Shown piece after piece: positions 1 through 5,980 of a stretch of 10,622 nucleotides of DNA (the first letter of the stretch is position 1; each line of letters begins with the position of its first letter). A program made the position numbers and the translations under genes. Origin of the DNA: Bryobacterales bacterium (GTDB lineage: Bacteria; Acidobacteriota; Terriglobia; Bryobacterales; Bryobacteraceae). The stretch lies in assembly GCA_003139735.1 (NCBI GenBank), contig PLGA01000123.1, positions 1 to 10,622 on the forward strand, given 5' to 3'. Under the pieces are notes generated by a model. It ran no database searches. It was not told the origin of the DNA and worked only from the letters and a program-made list of their open reading frames with translations.

Positions 1-560
1 TTTTTGCCACGGGCTGCTAGGGCGGCGGGAGGAATGGCATCGGGCAACATGTACTTCGTGTCGGTAAGATGGGCCAACTCATGTAGGAACATGAATTGAA
101 GAAACATGGGGCGATCGACTTTGCCGGAACCAATGGCCAATTCAGGCATCGAGGGTGCCCGGTCGGATGGTATGGCATAGGACCGACGCGTGATGGCGCC
201 GTCCATGATGACAATGCGCTCGGGGAAGAAGGCCCTGCCGTTATCCCACAGTGTGCTTCGCATCTCCTGCTTCCAAGCCCACGGAACGCGCCAGTCTTTG
301 GCAATCCGGTCTGAATCGATGAAATAGGCATACGCCTCGTGGAAATGTTCGGGCGGGCGGTAAGGCTGGTTGACGTGGAGCACAGTCGAGTCGTCGTGGA
401 ACTGCGGATCGTAATTCACCACGTAGCCCTTCGCGACAGCCATGTTGGCGAAGGCGACGGGGTCGAAGGGTTTAGTTTCGTACTGGTAGAGGCGGTAGGT
501 CAGAGCGAGCGCGATGACTCCGAAGAAGAGGCACACCGCGATGATCTGGCGGCGGGGCAT
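1..560 (-). CDS. Membrane-anchored putative zinc metallopeptidase (HELAH), 3' end outside window
   Basis: The frame opens with ATG at 560 and stays open to the left edge, giving 186 visible residues with no stop. It begins MPRRQIIAVCLFFGVIALAL, a positively charged start followed by one hydrophobic segment (about residues 5-23), which reads as an N-terminal membrane anchor or uncleaved signal. Residues 160-164 are HELAH, matching the HExxH zinc-binding and catalytic motif of zincin peptidases, with hydrophobic residues before it (MFLQFMFL). The third zinc ligand would lie beyond the edge. The ATG overlaps the stop of the upstream membrane-protein gene (TGATG), so the two are probably translationally coupled. 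I do not recognise a named family; the middle part (residues 30-150) has no motif I can place. The peptidase role is an inference from HExxH plus the anchor. The short motif could occur by chance, but its position in a hydrophobic helix argues for it. Confidence 0.72.
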   Translation of the reverse strand, partial: MPRRQIIAVCLFFGVIALALTYRLYQYETKPFDPVAFANMAVAKGYVVNYDPQFHDDSTVLHVNQPYRPPEHFHEAYAYFIDSDRIAKDWRVPWAWKQEMRSTLWDNGRAFFPERIVIMDGAITRRSYAIPSDRAPSMPELAIGSGKVDRPMFLQFMFLHELAHLTDTKYMLPDAIPPAALAARGK

Positions 561-991
561 CACTTCTTGGCCTCAGGTGAGAACGAGCGCCCCTGCAGGA
601 TGCTCTGCCAGAAGAAGCCGTTCTGGAAAGCGAAGAGTGTAGCGACGATGGCATCGGGATTTTGGGTAGCCATACTGAAGGTGGGATAGAGGACGAGAGG
701 CGTTAGAAGTAGCGCCTTGATCCCACGCCAAAGCTTCGTCCAGAGGGTGCCCTCGCCAGGCTCCCAGAATATGCGCGCCAGGATACCCAACGCCGTGGAG
801 ATGAAAAGAATGGTGACGGGAAAGATAGCAATCGCCCAGCCAGGGAGGACACTGGCCAGGACCTGCGGGGTAGCGAATCCGGCGGAATCGGCCGAGGTTA
901 CTTTGTGATGCACGAGTCCGACCCACGAGGCGCCGGCATAGTTTAAGGTAAAGGCAAGAACTATCAAGGCAACCACAGCCGCGTATTTCAT
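560..991 (-). CDS. Small multi-pass membrane protein, unknown function
   Basis: This 143-residue protein starts at ATG 991 (MKYAAVVALIVLAF) and stops with TGA at 562-560. The start is fixed by GAGGAG at 997-1002, five bases upstream. Hydrophobic segments lie at about residues 3-22, 50-75, 89-109 and perhaps 113-130, so four helices are likely, with a short polar C-terminus (SFSPEAKK). It precedes the HELAH protein gene and shares one base with it (TGATG), which suggests co-translation and possibly a physical complex of membrane protein and peptidase. No family is recognised. The same frame remains open upstream to an ATG at 1267, which would add 92 soluble-looking residues. The strong ribosome-binding site at 991 and the hydrophobic start make the short form much more likely. 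Confidence 0.75.
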   Translation of the reverse strand: MKYAAVVALIVLAFTLNYAGASWVGLVHHKVTSADSAGFATPQVLASVLPGWAIAIFPVTILFISTALGILARIFWEPGEGTLWTKLWRGIKALLLTPLVLYPTFSMATQNPDAIVATLFAFQNGFFWQSILQGRSFSPEAKK

Positions 992-1465
992 ATGTTCTCC
1001 TCGCGCGATTAAGACAGGCAAACTTCGAAACCCGATGGGTTCCCCGTCAACAATCGCTTGCAGGTCGCTTTCGGAAATCGAAGGCTCGCGTTTCTCTTGG
1101 GCAAAACCGTAATAAGCCAGCGCTCCACTTGCCCGTATATTGTACACCCGTGACTTGGAAGTGATGGCAATATGCGGTCCGTCGCTTCCACGCTTGCCGA
1201 CAATCTGATTGTCCTTCCACCCGACCCGTACTCGAATTAATGAATGATAAAGGATGTTCTCGCCCATAAACGGCGTTCGAGGAAGTCTGGCTGGACTAGG
1301 AACGGAGTCGGCTTCGGTCCGCTGATGCCGTTGCACCCGCGCAATCGGCCGCACTACGGCTGACCCGACCGGAGAGGCACGCCAGGTTGACCCGAGGGAT
1401 CTCATCTCCGTCCGATACAATGGGCGTTGCCGCCATCCATCTGGTCGCCAAGGTGAACTGCTTCG
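992..1465. other. Intergenic stretch upstream of the 991 operon; no clear gene
   Basis: This stretch separates the 991-560 operon from repeat-family copy 1. The part at about 1010-1270 is visibly richer in A and T than its surroundings, as expected of a promoter region. TACAAT is present on the minus strand (complement of about 1139-1144), with a TTGCCA roughly 20 bases upstream, too far for a confident sigma-70 promoter. On the plus strand GATACAAT at 1414-1421 resembles a -10 box just ahead of copy 1, with TTGACC at 1387-1392, but the spacing (about 23) is too long. Minus-strand frames are open here, including one continuous with the membrane-protein gene, but no homology or ribosome-binding site supports them. 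Confidence 0.4.
997..1002 (-). promoter_or_regulatory. Ribosome-binding site of the small membrane-protein gene
   Basis: GAGGAG on the minus strand lies five bases before ATG 991. It decides between this start and the in-frame ATG at 1267. Confidence 0.75.
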
Positions 1466-1660
1466 CTGCCGCTGACCGTCTTCGACTGCAAGGGAATCTC
1501 CGCTACCCGACGCGAGCGCATCGAGGCGGCCGTCGAGGCCGGCGGAAAGCACTTCGCCCAGCCGTTCGAAGCCTGGATCGCCGCGGACCCCTTTTCGGGG
1601 CGGCGTCCGGGTACTGATCACGGGGCCGCAGGGCTTCGAAAGCGAAGCGCCCAAGCGCAT
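1466..1660 (+). pseudogene. Dispersed small-gene family, copy 1 (frameshifted, C-terminus replaced)
   Basis: Reading from 1466 gives LPLTVFDCKGISATRRER, then IEAAVEAGGKHFAQPF and EAWIAADPF. One extra T in the run at 1592-1595 then shifts the frame; the next frame continues RGGVRVLITGPQGFE. Copies 2 and 3 in this window share the same protein, with many differences from copy 3 at third codon positions. No valid start codon leads into the first frame: a TGA lies at 1454-1456. After GFE (about 1643) the expected family C-terminus is absent and an Arg/Ala-rich stretch follows. It lies 3' of the GH16 gene on the opposite strand. I do not recognise the family; calling it a pseudogene rests on the frameshift and lost start. 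Confidence 0.75.
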
Positions 1661-1797
1661 CGCACGCCCCGCCGCGCGCCGGCGCATGGCCGCCGCGCAG
1701 CGGAAACGCTGGGCAGCTGCCCCGAAACGGCTACGCCGTAATCGAGAGCGTCGCCGGGGCGTAAGCGGGAGCGCCAAACGCCGCTACCGCGTGGGTC
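1644..1797 (+). other. Arg/Ala-rich frame joined to copy 1; possible fragment of a second small basic protein
   Basis: The second frame of copy 1 continues past GFE into SEAPKRIARPAARRRMAAAQ followed by RKRWAAAPKRLRRNRERRR. The piece ARRRMAAAQRKRWAAA resembles the basic repeat found at the ends of some small nucleic-acid-binding bacterial proteins (pattern of the type SPAARxRIAxAQxxRWA). That resemblance is from memory and untested. It could be a fused remnant of another gene, or GC-rich sequence that happens to stay open. The frame runs on past the end of the GH16 gene on the opposite strand. Confidence 0.3.
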
Positions 1798-2649
1798 TCA
1801 CCGTCCTTCAGGGCGCACTGCCCCCGGCGGCACATCAGCCTGCTGATACACCCGGACGTAATCGACGAGGTACTTCTGCGGAAAGACGCTGTCATCGATG
1901 GGGCCGCCGCTCGAGCCGCCCAAGGCCAGGTTCATCAGCAGATACTGCGCGTGCCGGAAGGGGTTGTCGTTGTTGTCGTCGGCCTCGGTGAGTGAAAACG
2001 TGTAGAACTTTTGCTGGTCGCAATAGAAGTCCAGGCGGTCGGGGAACCATTCGAGGGCGTAGACGTGAAAATCGTCGAACGGCTTCTCGACGGTCACCCG
2101 GCCCCCCGCCGAAGCGTGCTGCCCTTGCCTGGAGAAGTGGATGTTGGCGGTGACCGTGTCGGGATTGCGTGCGAAGTACTCCATGATGTCGACCTCACCC
2201 CCGCGGGGCCAGCCGCCCGAGGTGCCCAACGTCCAAAACGCCGGCCAGATGCCGCGGCCCTGCGGCAGCTTGGTGCGGATCTCGATGCGGCCGAATGTCC
2301 AGGAGGCCTTGCGGCGTGTAATGAGGCTGGCGGAGGTGTATTCGGCGAACTGCCGTGATGCTTGTCCCGTGGCCGCACTGGGATCGTAGCGGGGGTTGGC
2401 GAACCTCTCCTTGCGAGCCTCGATCACGAGGACCCCGTTCTCCACACGGGCGTTTTCGCGGCGGTCGCGCGTGTAGTACTGGGCTTCGTTGTTGCGGACG
2501 AAGCCCTCTTCGTAATCCCACTTAGCCGGATTGGGCGGCCCGTCCTGGTCGAATTCGTCCGACCAGACCAGCTTCCACTGTTGCGCGGTCGCCAACTTCG
2601 GCGAAAGCAGCAGTGCCAGCGGCAACCCGCTGAAGACGCGTCTCAACAC
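1798..2649 (-). CDS. Secreted glycoside hydrolase family 16, laminarinase-like beta-glucanase
   Basis: This 283-residue enzyme probably cleaves internal beta-1,3 (or mixed 1,3/1,4) glucan bonds outside the cytoplasm. The GH16 active-site motif EVDIME is at residues 152-157, with E152 as nucleophile, D154 as the supporting Asp and E157 as acid/base; the extra Met is the beta-bulge form seen in laminarinases. Other family marks are WSDEFD (29-34), NNEAQYYT (53-60), GRIEIRTKLPQGRGIWPAFW (120-139) and the closing DYVRVYQQ. A signal peptide covers residues 1-22, with likely cleavage after ATA. GTG at 2649 is chosen as start because AAGGAGG lies six bases upstream and the signal peptide follows at once; upstream in-frame codons give an unlikely Arg-rich extension. 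Length fits a single-domain secreted GH16 with no binding module. It is monocistronic, flanked by decayed copies of the repeat family on both sides. Confidence 0.93.
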   Translation of the reverse strand: MLRRVFSGLPLALLLSPKLATAQQWKLVWSDEFDQDGPPNPAKWDYEEGFVRNNEAQYYTRDRRENARVENGVLVIEARKERFANPRYDPSAATGQASRQFAEYTSASLITRRKASWTFGRIEIRTKLPQGRGIWPAFWTLGTSGGWPRGGEVDIMEYFARNPDTVTANIHFSRQGQHASAGGRVTVEKPFDDFHVYALEWFPDRLDFYCDQQKFYTFSLTEADDNNDNPFRHAQYLLMNLALGGSSGGPIDDSVFPQKYLVDYVRVYQQADVPPGAVRPEGR

Positions 2650-2655
2650 GACATG

Positions 2656-2662
2656 CCTCCTT
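2656..2662 (-). promoter_or_regulatory. Ribosome-binding site of the GH16 gene
   Basis: AAGGAGG on the minus strand is six bases before GTG 2649. It selects this GTG over the in-frame TTG directly after it and over the ATG at 2841. The ATG in the spacer is out of frame. Confidence 0.8.
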
Positions 2663-2704
2663 GACAATTCAGCCGGAATTTCCGTTTTGGACTTCCCGGT
2701 CCCA

Positions 2705-2720
2705 TTCAGTATAAACTGAA
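2705..2720. promoter_or_regulatory. Perfect inverted repeat upstream of GH16, possible operator or promoter
   Basis: TTCAGT (2705-2710), ATAA, ACTGAA (2715-2720) is a perfect six-base inverted repeat, about 55 bases upstream of the GH16 start. On the minus strand it contains TATACT, a fair -10 box, but no -35 at normal spacing is evident. Position and symmetry fit a regulator-binding site over the GH16 promoter; this is an inference. Confidence 0.35.
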
Positions 2721-2787
2721 CCGCCGTCCTTTGATCCTGCAAACGCGCGCGCGCCCGGGCGGCTTGCCCGGCAAGCTGCCCGCACTC

Positions 2788-3020
2788 CCTGCCCTGACCG
2801 TATTCGACCAAGGGAATCACCTCCGCCAGGCGTGAGCGCATCGATTCGGCCGTGGAGGCCGCCGCCCAGCGCCTCGCTCAGCCGTACGAGCCTGGATCGC
2901 CGCGGCCCCGTGCCGGGGCGGCGTCAGGGCGCTCATGACGGGGCCGGAGGGACGGTCACGTTCGCTTCCGACGAACCGCCGACGACGATTGCGCAGCGTC
3001 AGGGGAGACGAACTGGGCCT
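2788..3020 (+). pseudogene. Dispersed small-gene family, copy 2 (multiple frameshifts)
   Basis: This is the most decayed copy. Pieces in different frames line up with copies 1 and 3: LTVFD near 2794-2808, KGITSARRERIDSAVEAAAQ then RLAQPYE, AWIAA (after a one-base loss at about 2888), RGGVRALMTGPEG, and TVTFASDEPPTTIAQR near 2950-3000. At least three indels are needed to join them: about two bases lost at the Cys codon near 2808, one at 2888, and a loss after GPEG near 2950. It sits between the GH16 gene and the DUF2157 operon. The last piece shows that the C-terminal part seen in copy 3 was once present here too. Confidence 0.72.
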
Positions 3021-3478
3021 AAAGCGGCTGCCCGAAGCAGCGTCGCCAAGAACTCAAAGCCGGCGGTCGCACCGCGGAAGGCGGTTGGCCGGGCGAAGGC
3101 GGCGCGAAAGCGACGGCTGTGGGGGAGGGCGCAAGGCGGGATGCGCCGCTGCGGCGGCGGTGGCAGATGCGCCGGCCGGGAGCGGGCCCGGCACCGCGGT
3201 GGAATAGCAGGAGTGGCTCAACGAGTCGACAACACGGCCACGTGGTTCTGGTGCAGCGTTAGTCACCCGGCGTGACGCAAAGACACGCTTGGTGTTAGAA
3301 GCGAATGACGGACACTCGAACATAACAGCGCGGATGGCCGCGCACCACCCTGGTGTTTGCCGGCCGTATTTTCCGCGGGCCTGCTGCGATGTACGATAGA
3401 GATGGACCGAAGAAATGGCTCCCGGATCGAATGTCCGGCTCCCCACGCATCGCCCCCGATTCGGAGAACGAAGACTTC
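3021..3478. other. Intergenic stretch between copy 2 and the DUF2157 operon
   Basis: The first half (to about 3210) is extremely GC-rich, with open frames on both strands. The plus frame reads as a Lys/Arg/Ala-rich tail (KAAARSSVAKNSKPAVAPRK), which may be a decayed basic protein or just composition. The second half has more A and T and should hold the operon promoter; TACGAT at 3392-3397 is a weak -10 candidate with no good -35. A small inverted repeat, GTCAC-CCGGC-GTGAC, is at 3262-3276. In-frame start codons for the downstream gene exist at 3353, 3389 and 3431 but lack ribosome-binding sites. No convincing gene is seen. Confidence 0.4.
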
Positions 3479-4423
3479 ATGACCATATTCACCCGATTGG
3501 AGCAATGGGAGGAGCGTGGCATTATCTCGTCGGAACAGCACACACTCCTGGCAGGCCTATCGAGTGGCGAACCCTTTTCTCTTTTTCTCGAGCTGAACAT
3601 TCTCCTCTACGCTGGTATTCTGGCGTTCGTTGCCGGCCTCGGCTGGACCGCCGCCACCTGGTCACGGCAACTGGGCGACGTCCTCGTGTTGACCATCCTC
3701 TCTACGTCGCTCGCCGCCTGTTTTTGGTACTGCTTCTCCCGCGCGCCTGCCTGGTCGCCTGGGGAAGTTCCTTCGCCCAACCTGGCATTCGACTACGTGG
3801 TTTACCTGGGCAGCCTCATTTGGTCCGTGGAACTGGCGTATATCGAGAACCGGTTTCATCTGCTCGCCGGACAGTGGGATCTCTATCTGTTGGCGACCGC
3901 CAGCCTCTTCTTCTTTCTCGCCTATCGTTTTGACAACCGCTTCGTGTTATCGCTCGCATTGTCCTCGCTCGCTGGATGGTTCGGGCTCACCATCTCGCAC
4001 TGGCCATCCGATCAGGACGCGGCGTACCGGCAATATGCGGTCCTCTACAGCGTGATGGTCGGCGGCGCCGGAGCCGCACTTCAGCGCCGCGGCCTGAAAT
4101 CGCATTTCTTCGCGACCTATCTGAATATCGCCGCCAACGTTCTTTTTTGGGCGCTCCTCTCAGGGGTCTTTAATCGCGAGGGCGACTTCGTGTGGCCTCT
4201 TTGTCTGCTTGCCGCCTGTGGCGCATCGCTCGCATGGGGCCTCGCGCGCCGGCAGTTTCCCTTCGTCGCTTATGCCGCCGTCTATGGCTACGTGGGCGTC
4301 AGTTCGATCCTCATTCGCGACATGAATAGCGGTACCGCTGTCCTCAGCTACTTCGTTTTTACCGGCGTCGCCATGATCGCCATGCTGGTCCAGATCGCGC
4401 GCCGCTTTGGGAAGGAAGCGTGA
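3479..4423 (+). CDS. DUF2157-type polytopic membrane protein
   Basis: This 314-residue protein has a short cytoplasmic N-terminus with a helix pair (TRLEQWEERGIISSEQHTLL, residues 5-24), typical of DUF2157 proteins, followed by about ten hydrophobic segments at roughly 38-58, 66-86, 104-122, 135-150, 152-170, 187-202, 208-228, 239-256, 261-278 and 285-306. The FSLFLELNILLYAGILAFVA stretch is the usual first membrane entry. ATG 3479 is chosen because DUF2157 proteins begin close to this helix pair; GGAG at 3463-3466 is somewhat distant (12 bases), so ATG 3431 remains possible. The function of the family is unknown. The gene overlaps the next by four bases (GTGA), so the two products are probably made together and may form one membrane assembly. 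Confidence 0.82.
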   Translation: MTIFTRLEQWEERGIISSEQHTLLAGLSSGEPFSLFLELNILLYAGILAFVAGLGWTAATWSRQLGDVLVLTILSTSLAACFWYCFSRAPAWSPGEVPSPNLAFDYVVYLGSLIWSVELAYIENRFHLLAGQWDLYLLATASLFFFLAYRFDNRFVLSLALSSLAGWFGLTISHWPSDQDAAYRQYAVLYSVMVGGAGAALQRRGLKSHFFATYLNIAANVLFWALLSGVFNREGDFVWPLCLLAACGASLAWGLARRQFPFVAYAAVYGYVGVSSILIRDMNSGTAVLSYFVFTGVAMIAMLVQIARRFGKEA

Positions 4424-5628
4424 GAGCCTACACCGCATCCAGCGAAGAAGCTCTACGCGCGCGCGATCTGCTGAAGGACTGGGCCGGCGAAGGTTTTCTC
4501 ACCGAAGCGCAGTACCAGCGCATGGAACAGGAAACCGTCTGCGATCTCCGCCGCACCAACATTTTCCTACGGCTCCTGCTGTTCCTCTTCACCCTGATCA
4601 TCGTGGGTGCCGCGGTTGCGTTGTTCTTCGTGCTTTTTCTCTCGCAAACGGCGACGCAAACGAACGGTATTTTCCTACTGTTCTTCGCTGCTATTTCCTA
4701 TCTGTCCGCCGAACTCGCCGTCTCCCAGGCCCGGCTCTATCGCTACGGAATAGAGGAAGCCCTCGCCGCCTGCTCGGTCGGCCTTCTCTGCGCGGGAATG
4801 CAGGGCGCTTTCTTCAGCGGTCACCCCTATTCGCCGGCGCCGGACGGAGCGGGATTCCTGGTCCCCGCTGCCGGTGCCATCGTTTCGCTCTGGATATGGC
4901 GTCGTTTCGGGATCTCCTATGCATCTCTTGCCGCGATGATCTTTGTCGTCTGGCTGCCGGGCTTCTGGACCGCGTCCCATTCGGCGCAGCATGTGATCGT
5001 CGCGGCGTTCTATGCAGTCGGCCTGTTCACCGTGGCCGCGGTACGTCCGCGCCATCGGTTGACGTATCTCAACAATGAGTATGCGATCGCCGAAGCACTC
5101 CTCTGGCTCGGCATCTACTTGGCGATCAACCTCCAGCTTTCACCGGTGAACTTGTTCGGGCAGTGGTGGGGCAACCGTCGGACCACCTCCGAATTTTCAA
5201 GGCCGTTCTACTGGCTTACCTGGGTGCTGATCTGGTGCTTGCCGCCCCTCGTGCTCGGGCGTGGTCTGCGCCGGAAAGACCGGTTTGTCATCGGAGTGGG
5301 CGCGATCGTCGCCATCCTGACCCTGGTCACCAATAAGGCTTATCTCGGCTGGCAGCGGCATACCTGGGACCCGATGCTCCTGGGCGCACTGTTGATCGGC
5401 GTCGCGCTCTTCCTCCGGCGCTGGCTCGCCGGAGGGCTGGGCGAAATTCGCCACGGCTTTACCGCCCAGCGCCTCTCGGGGAGGGACAAACACTGGATGA
5501 ACGCCGGAGCCGCGGCATTCGGACTCCTATCGCCGCACCCAATCACGCCGAGCCCGCAAACAGGCAGCCCCGACGTCCACTTCGGTGGCGGAGATTCGGG
5601 AGGCGGAGGCGCTAGCTCCGATTACTGA
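4420..5628 (+). CDS. Polytopic membrane protein with Gly/Ser-rich tail, DUF2157/DUF4401-like
   Basis: This 402-residue protein starts at GTG 4420, inside the stop region of the DUF2157 gene (GTGA overlap). The N-terminal 45 residues again form a soluble helix pair (LLKDWAGEGFLTEAQYQRME), echoing the first gene, so the two look like distant relatives. About ten membrane segments follow, beginning at residues 50-73, then 83-102, 112-130, 145-162 and onward to about 340. The end is polar and glycine-rich (HFGGGDSGGGGASSDY), a tail found on some bacterial membrane proteins that assemble or locate in the envelope. DUF2157 genes are often next to DUF4401 genes, so this is a candidate for that partner, but I cannot confirm the family by eye. 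Function unknown. Confidence 0.78.
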   Translation: MRAYTASSEEALRARDLLKDWAGEGFLTEAQYQRMEQETVCDLRRTNIFLRLLLFLFTLIIVGAAVALFFVLFLSQTATQTNGIFLLFFAAISYLSAELAVSQARLYRYGIEEALAACSVGLLCAGMQGAFFSGHPYSPAPDGAGFLVPAAGAIVSLWIWRRFGISYASLAAMIFVVWLPGFWTASHSAQHVIVAAFYAVGLFTVAAVRPRHRLTYLNNEYAIAEALLWLGIYLAINLQLSPVNLFGQWWGNRRTTSEFSRPFYWLTWVLIWCLPPLVLGRGLRRKDRFVIGVGAIVAILTLVTNKAYLGWQRHTWDPMLLGALLIGVALFLRRWLAGGLGEIRHGFTAQRLSGRDKHWMNAGAAAFGLLSPHPITPSPQTGSPDVHFGGGDSGGGGASSDY

Positions 5629-5635
5629 ACCAAAC

Positions 5636-5660
5636 GTGCCAGTAGCGTTAGCGTAGGCAC
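5636..5660 (+). other. Short inverted repeat after the DUF2157 operon
   Basis: GTGCC (5636-5640) pairs with GGCAC (5656-5660) around a 15-base loop that holds a tandem TAGCGT-TAGCGT. It begins eight bases after the operon stop and ends at the ATG of repeat copy 3. No T-run follows, so it is a weak terminator candidate at best. Confidence 0.25.
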
Positions 5661-5941
5661 ATGGCTGTAAAACGCGCGCTGCCCCTACCCTTAACCGTCA
5701 TCAACTGCAACGGCATCTCCGCCACCCGACGGGAGCGGATCGAGGCGGCGGCGGAAGCCGCCGGCCAGCGCCTCGCTCAGCCGTACAGAGGTTGGATCGC
5801 CGCGGACCGTCCCGGGGCGGCGTCCGGGTTCTCGTTACGGGGCGGCAGTGCTTCGAGCGGGCGGTCGCGTTCGCGCGCGACGAAGCGCTGGCGACGATCA
5901 CGGAGCGAGTCCGAGAGACGTTAGATTGGTCGGAGACGTGA
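5661..5941 (+). pseudogene. Dispersed small-gene family, copy 3 (best preserved, one frameshift)
   Basis: ATG 5661 opens MAVKRALPLPLTVINCNGIS and continues ATRRERIEAAAEAAGQ, RLAQPYRGWIAAD. One base is missing at 5807-5813, where the family has DPFR. In the shifted frame the protein goes on RGGVRVLVTGRQCFERAVAF, ARDEALATITERVRETLDW, SET and stops with TGA at 5939-5941. The repaired product is about 94 residues, with a basic N-terminus, an Arg-rich helix, a WIAAD core and a charged C-terminal helix; it has no signal or membrane segment. As written, the first frame ends in an Arg/Ser-rich tail at 5924. The start has only a weak AGG before it. It lies between the DUF2157 operon and the methyltransferase. 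A single-base sequencing error is an alternative to true decay, but the other copies are broken as well. Confidence 0.78.
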
Positions 5942-5980
5942 GAGACTGGTTCTGCGAAGAGCGTCGCGGCGGGAGGCTGA

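Noticed and set aside
1387..1421. Sigma-70 promoter TTGACC ... TACAAT ahead of copy 1
   Set aside because: The spacing of about 23 bases is too long for a normal promoter.
560..1777. A single 405-residue minus-strand gene
   Set aside because: Only the last 143 residues look like a protein with a ribosome-binding site; the first part is the antisense of repeat copy 1 and GC-rich filler.
4407..5078. 223-residue plus-strand open frame overlapping the second membrane protein
   Set aside because: It is Arg-rich with no membrane or domain pattern; the other frame gives a coherent polytopic protein coupled to its neighbour.
5636..5660. Rho-independent terminator after the DUF2157 operon
   Set aside because: The stem is only five bases with a long loop and no T-run follows; it is kept only as a weak inverted repeat.
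1466..5941. Insertion sequence or CRISPR explanation for the dispersed repeats
   Set aside because: No terminal inverted repeats, target duplications, transposase or regular spacing were seen; the conserved unit is protein-like.
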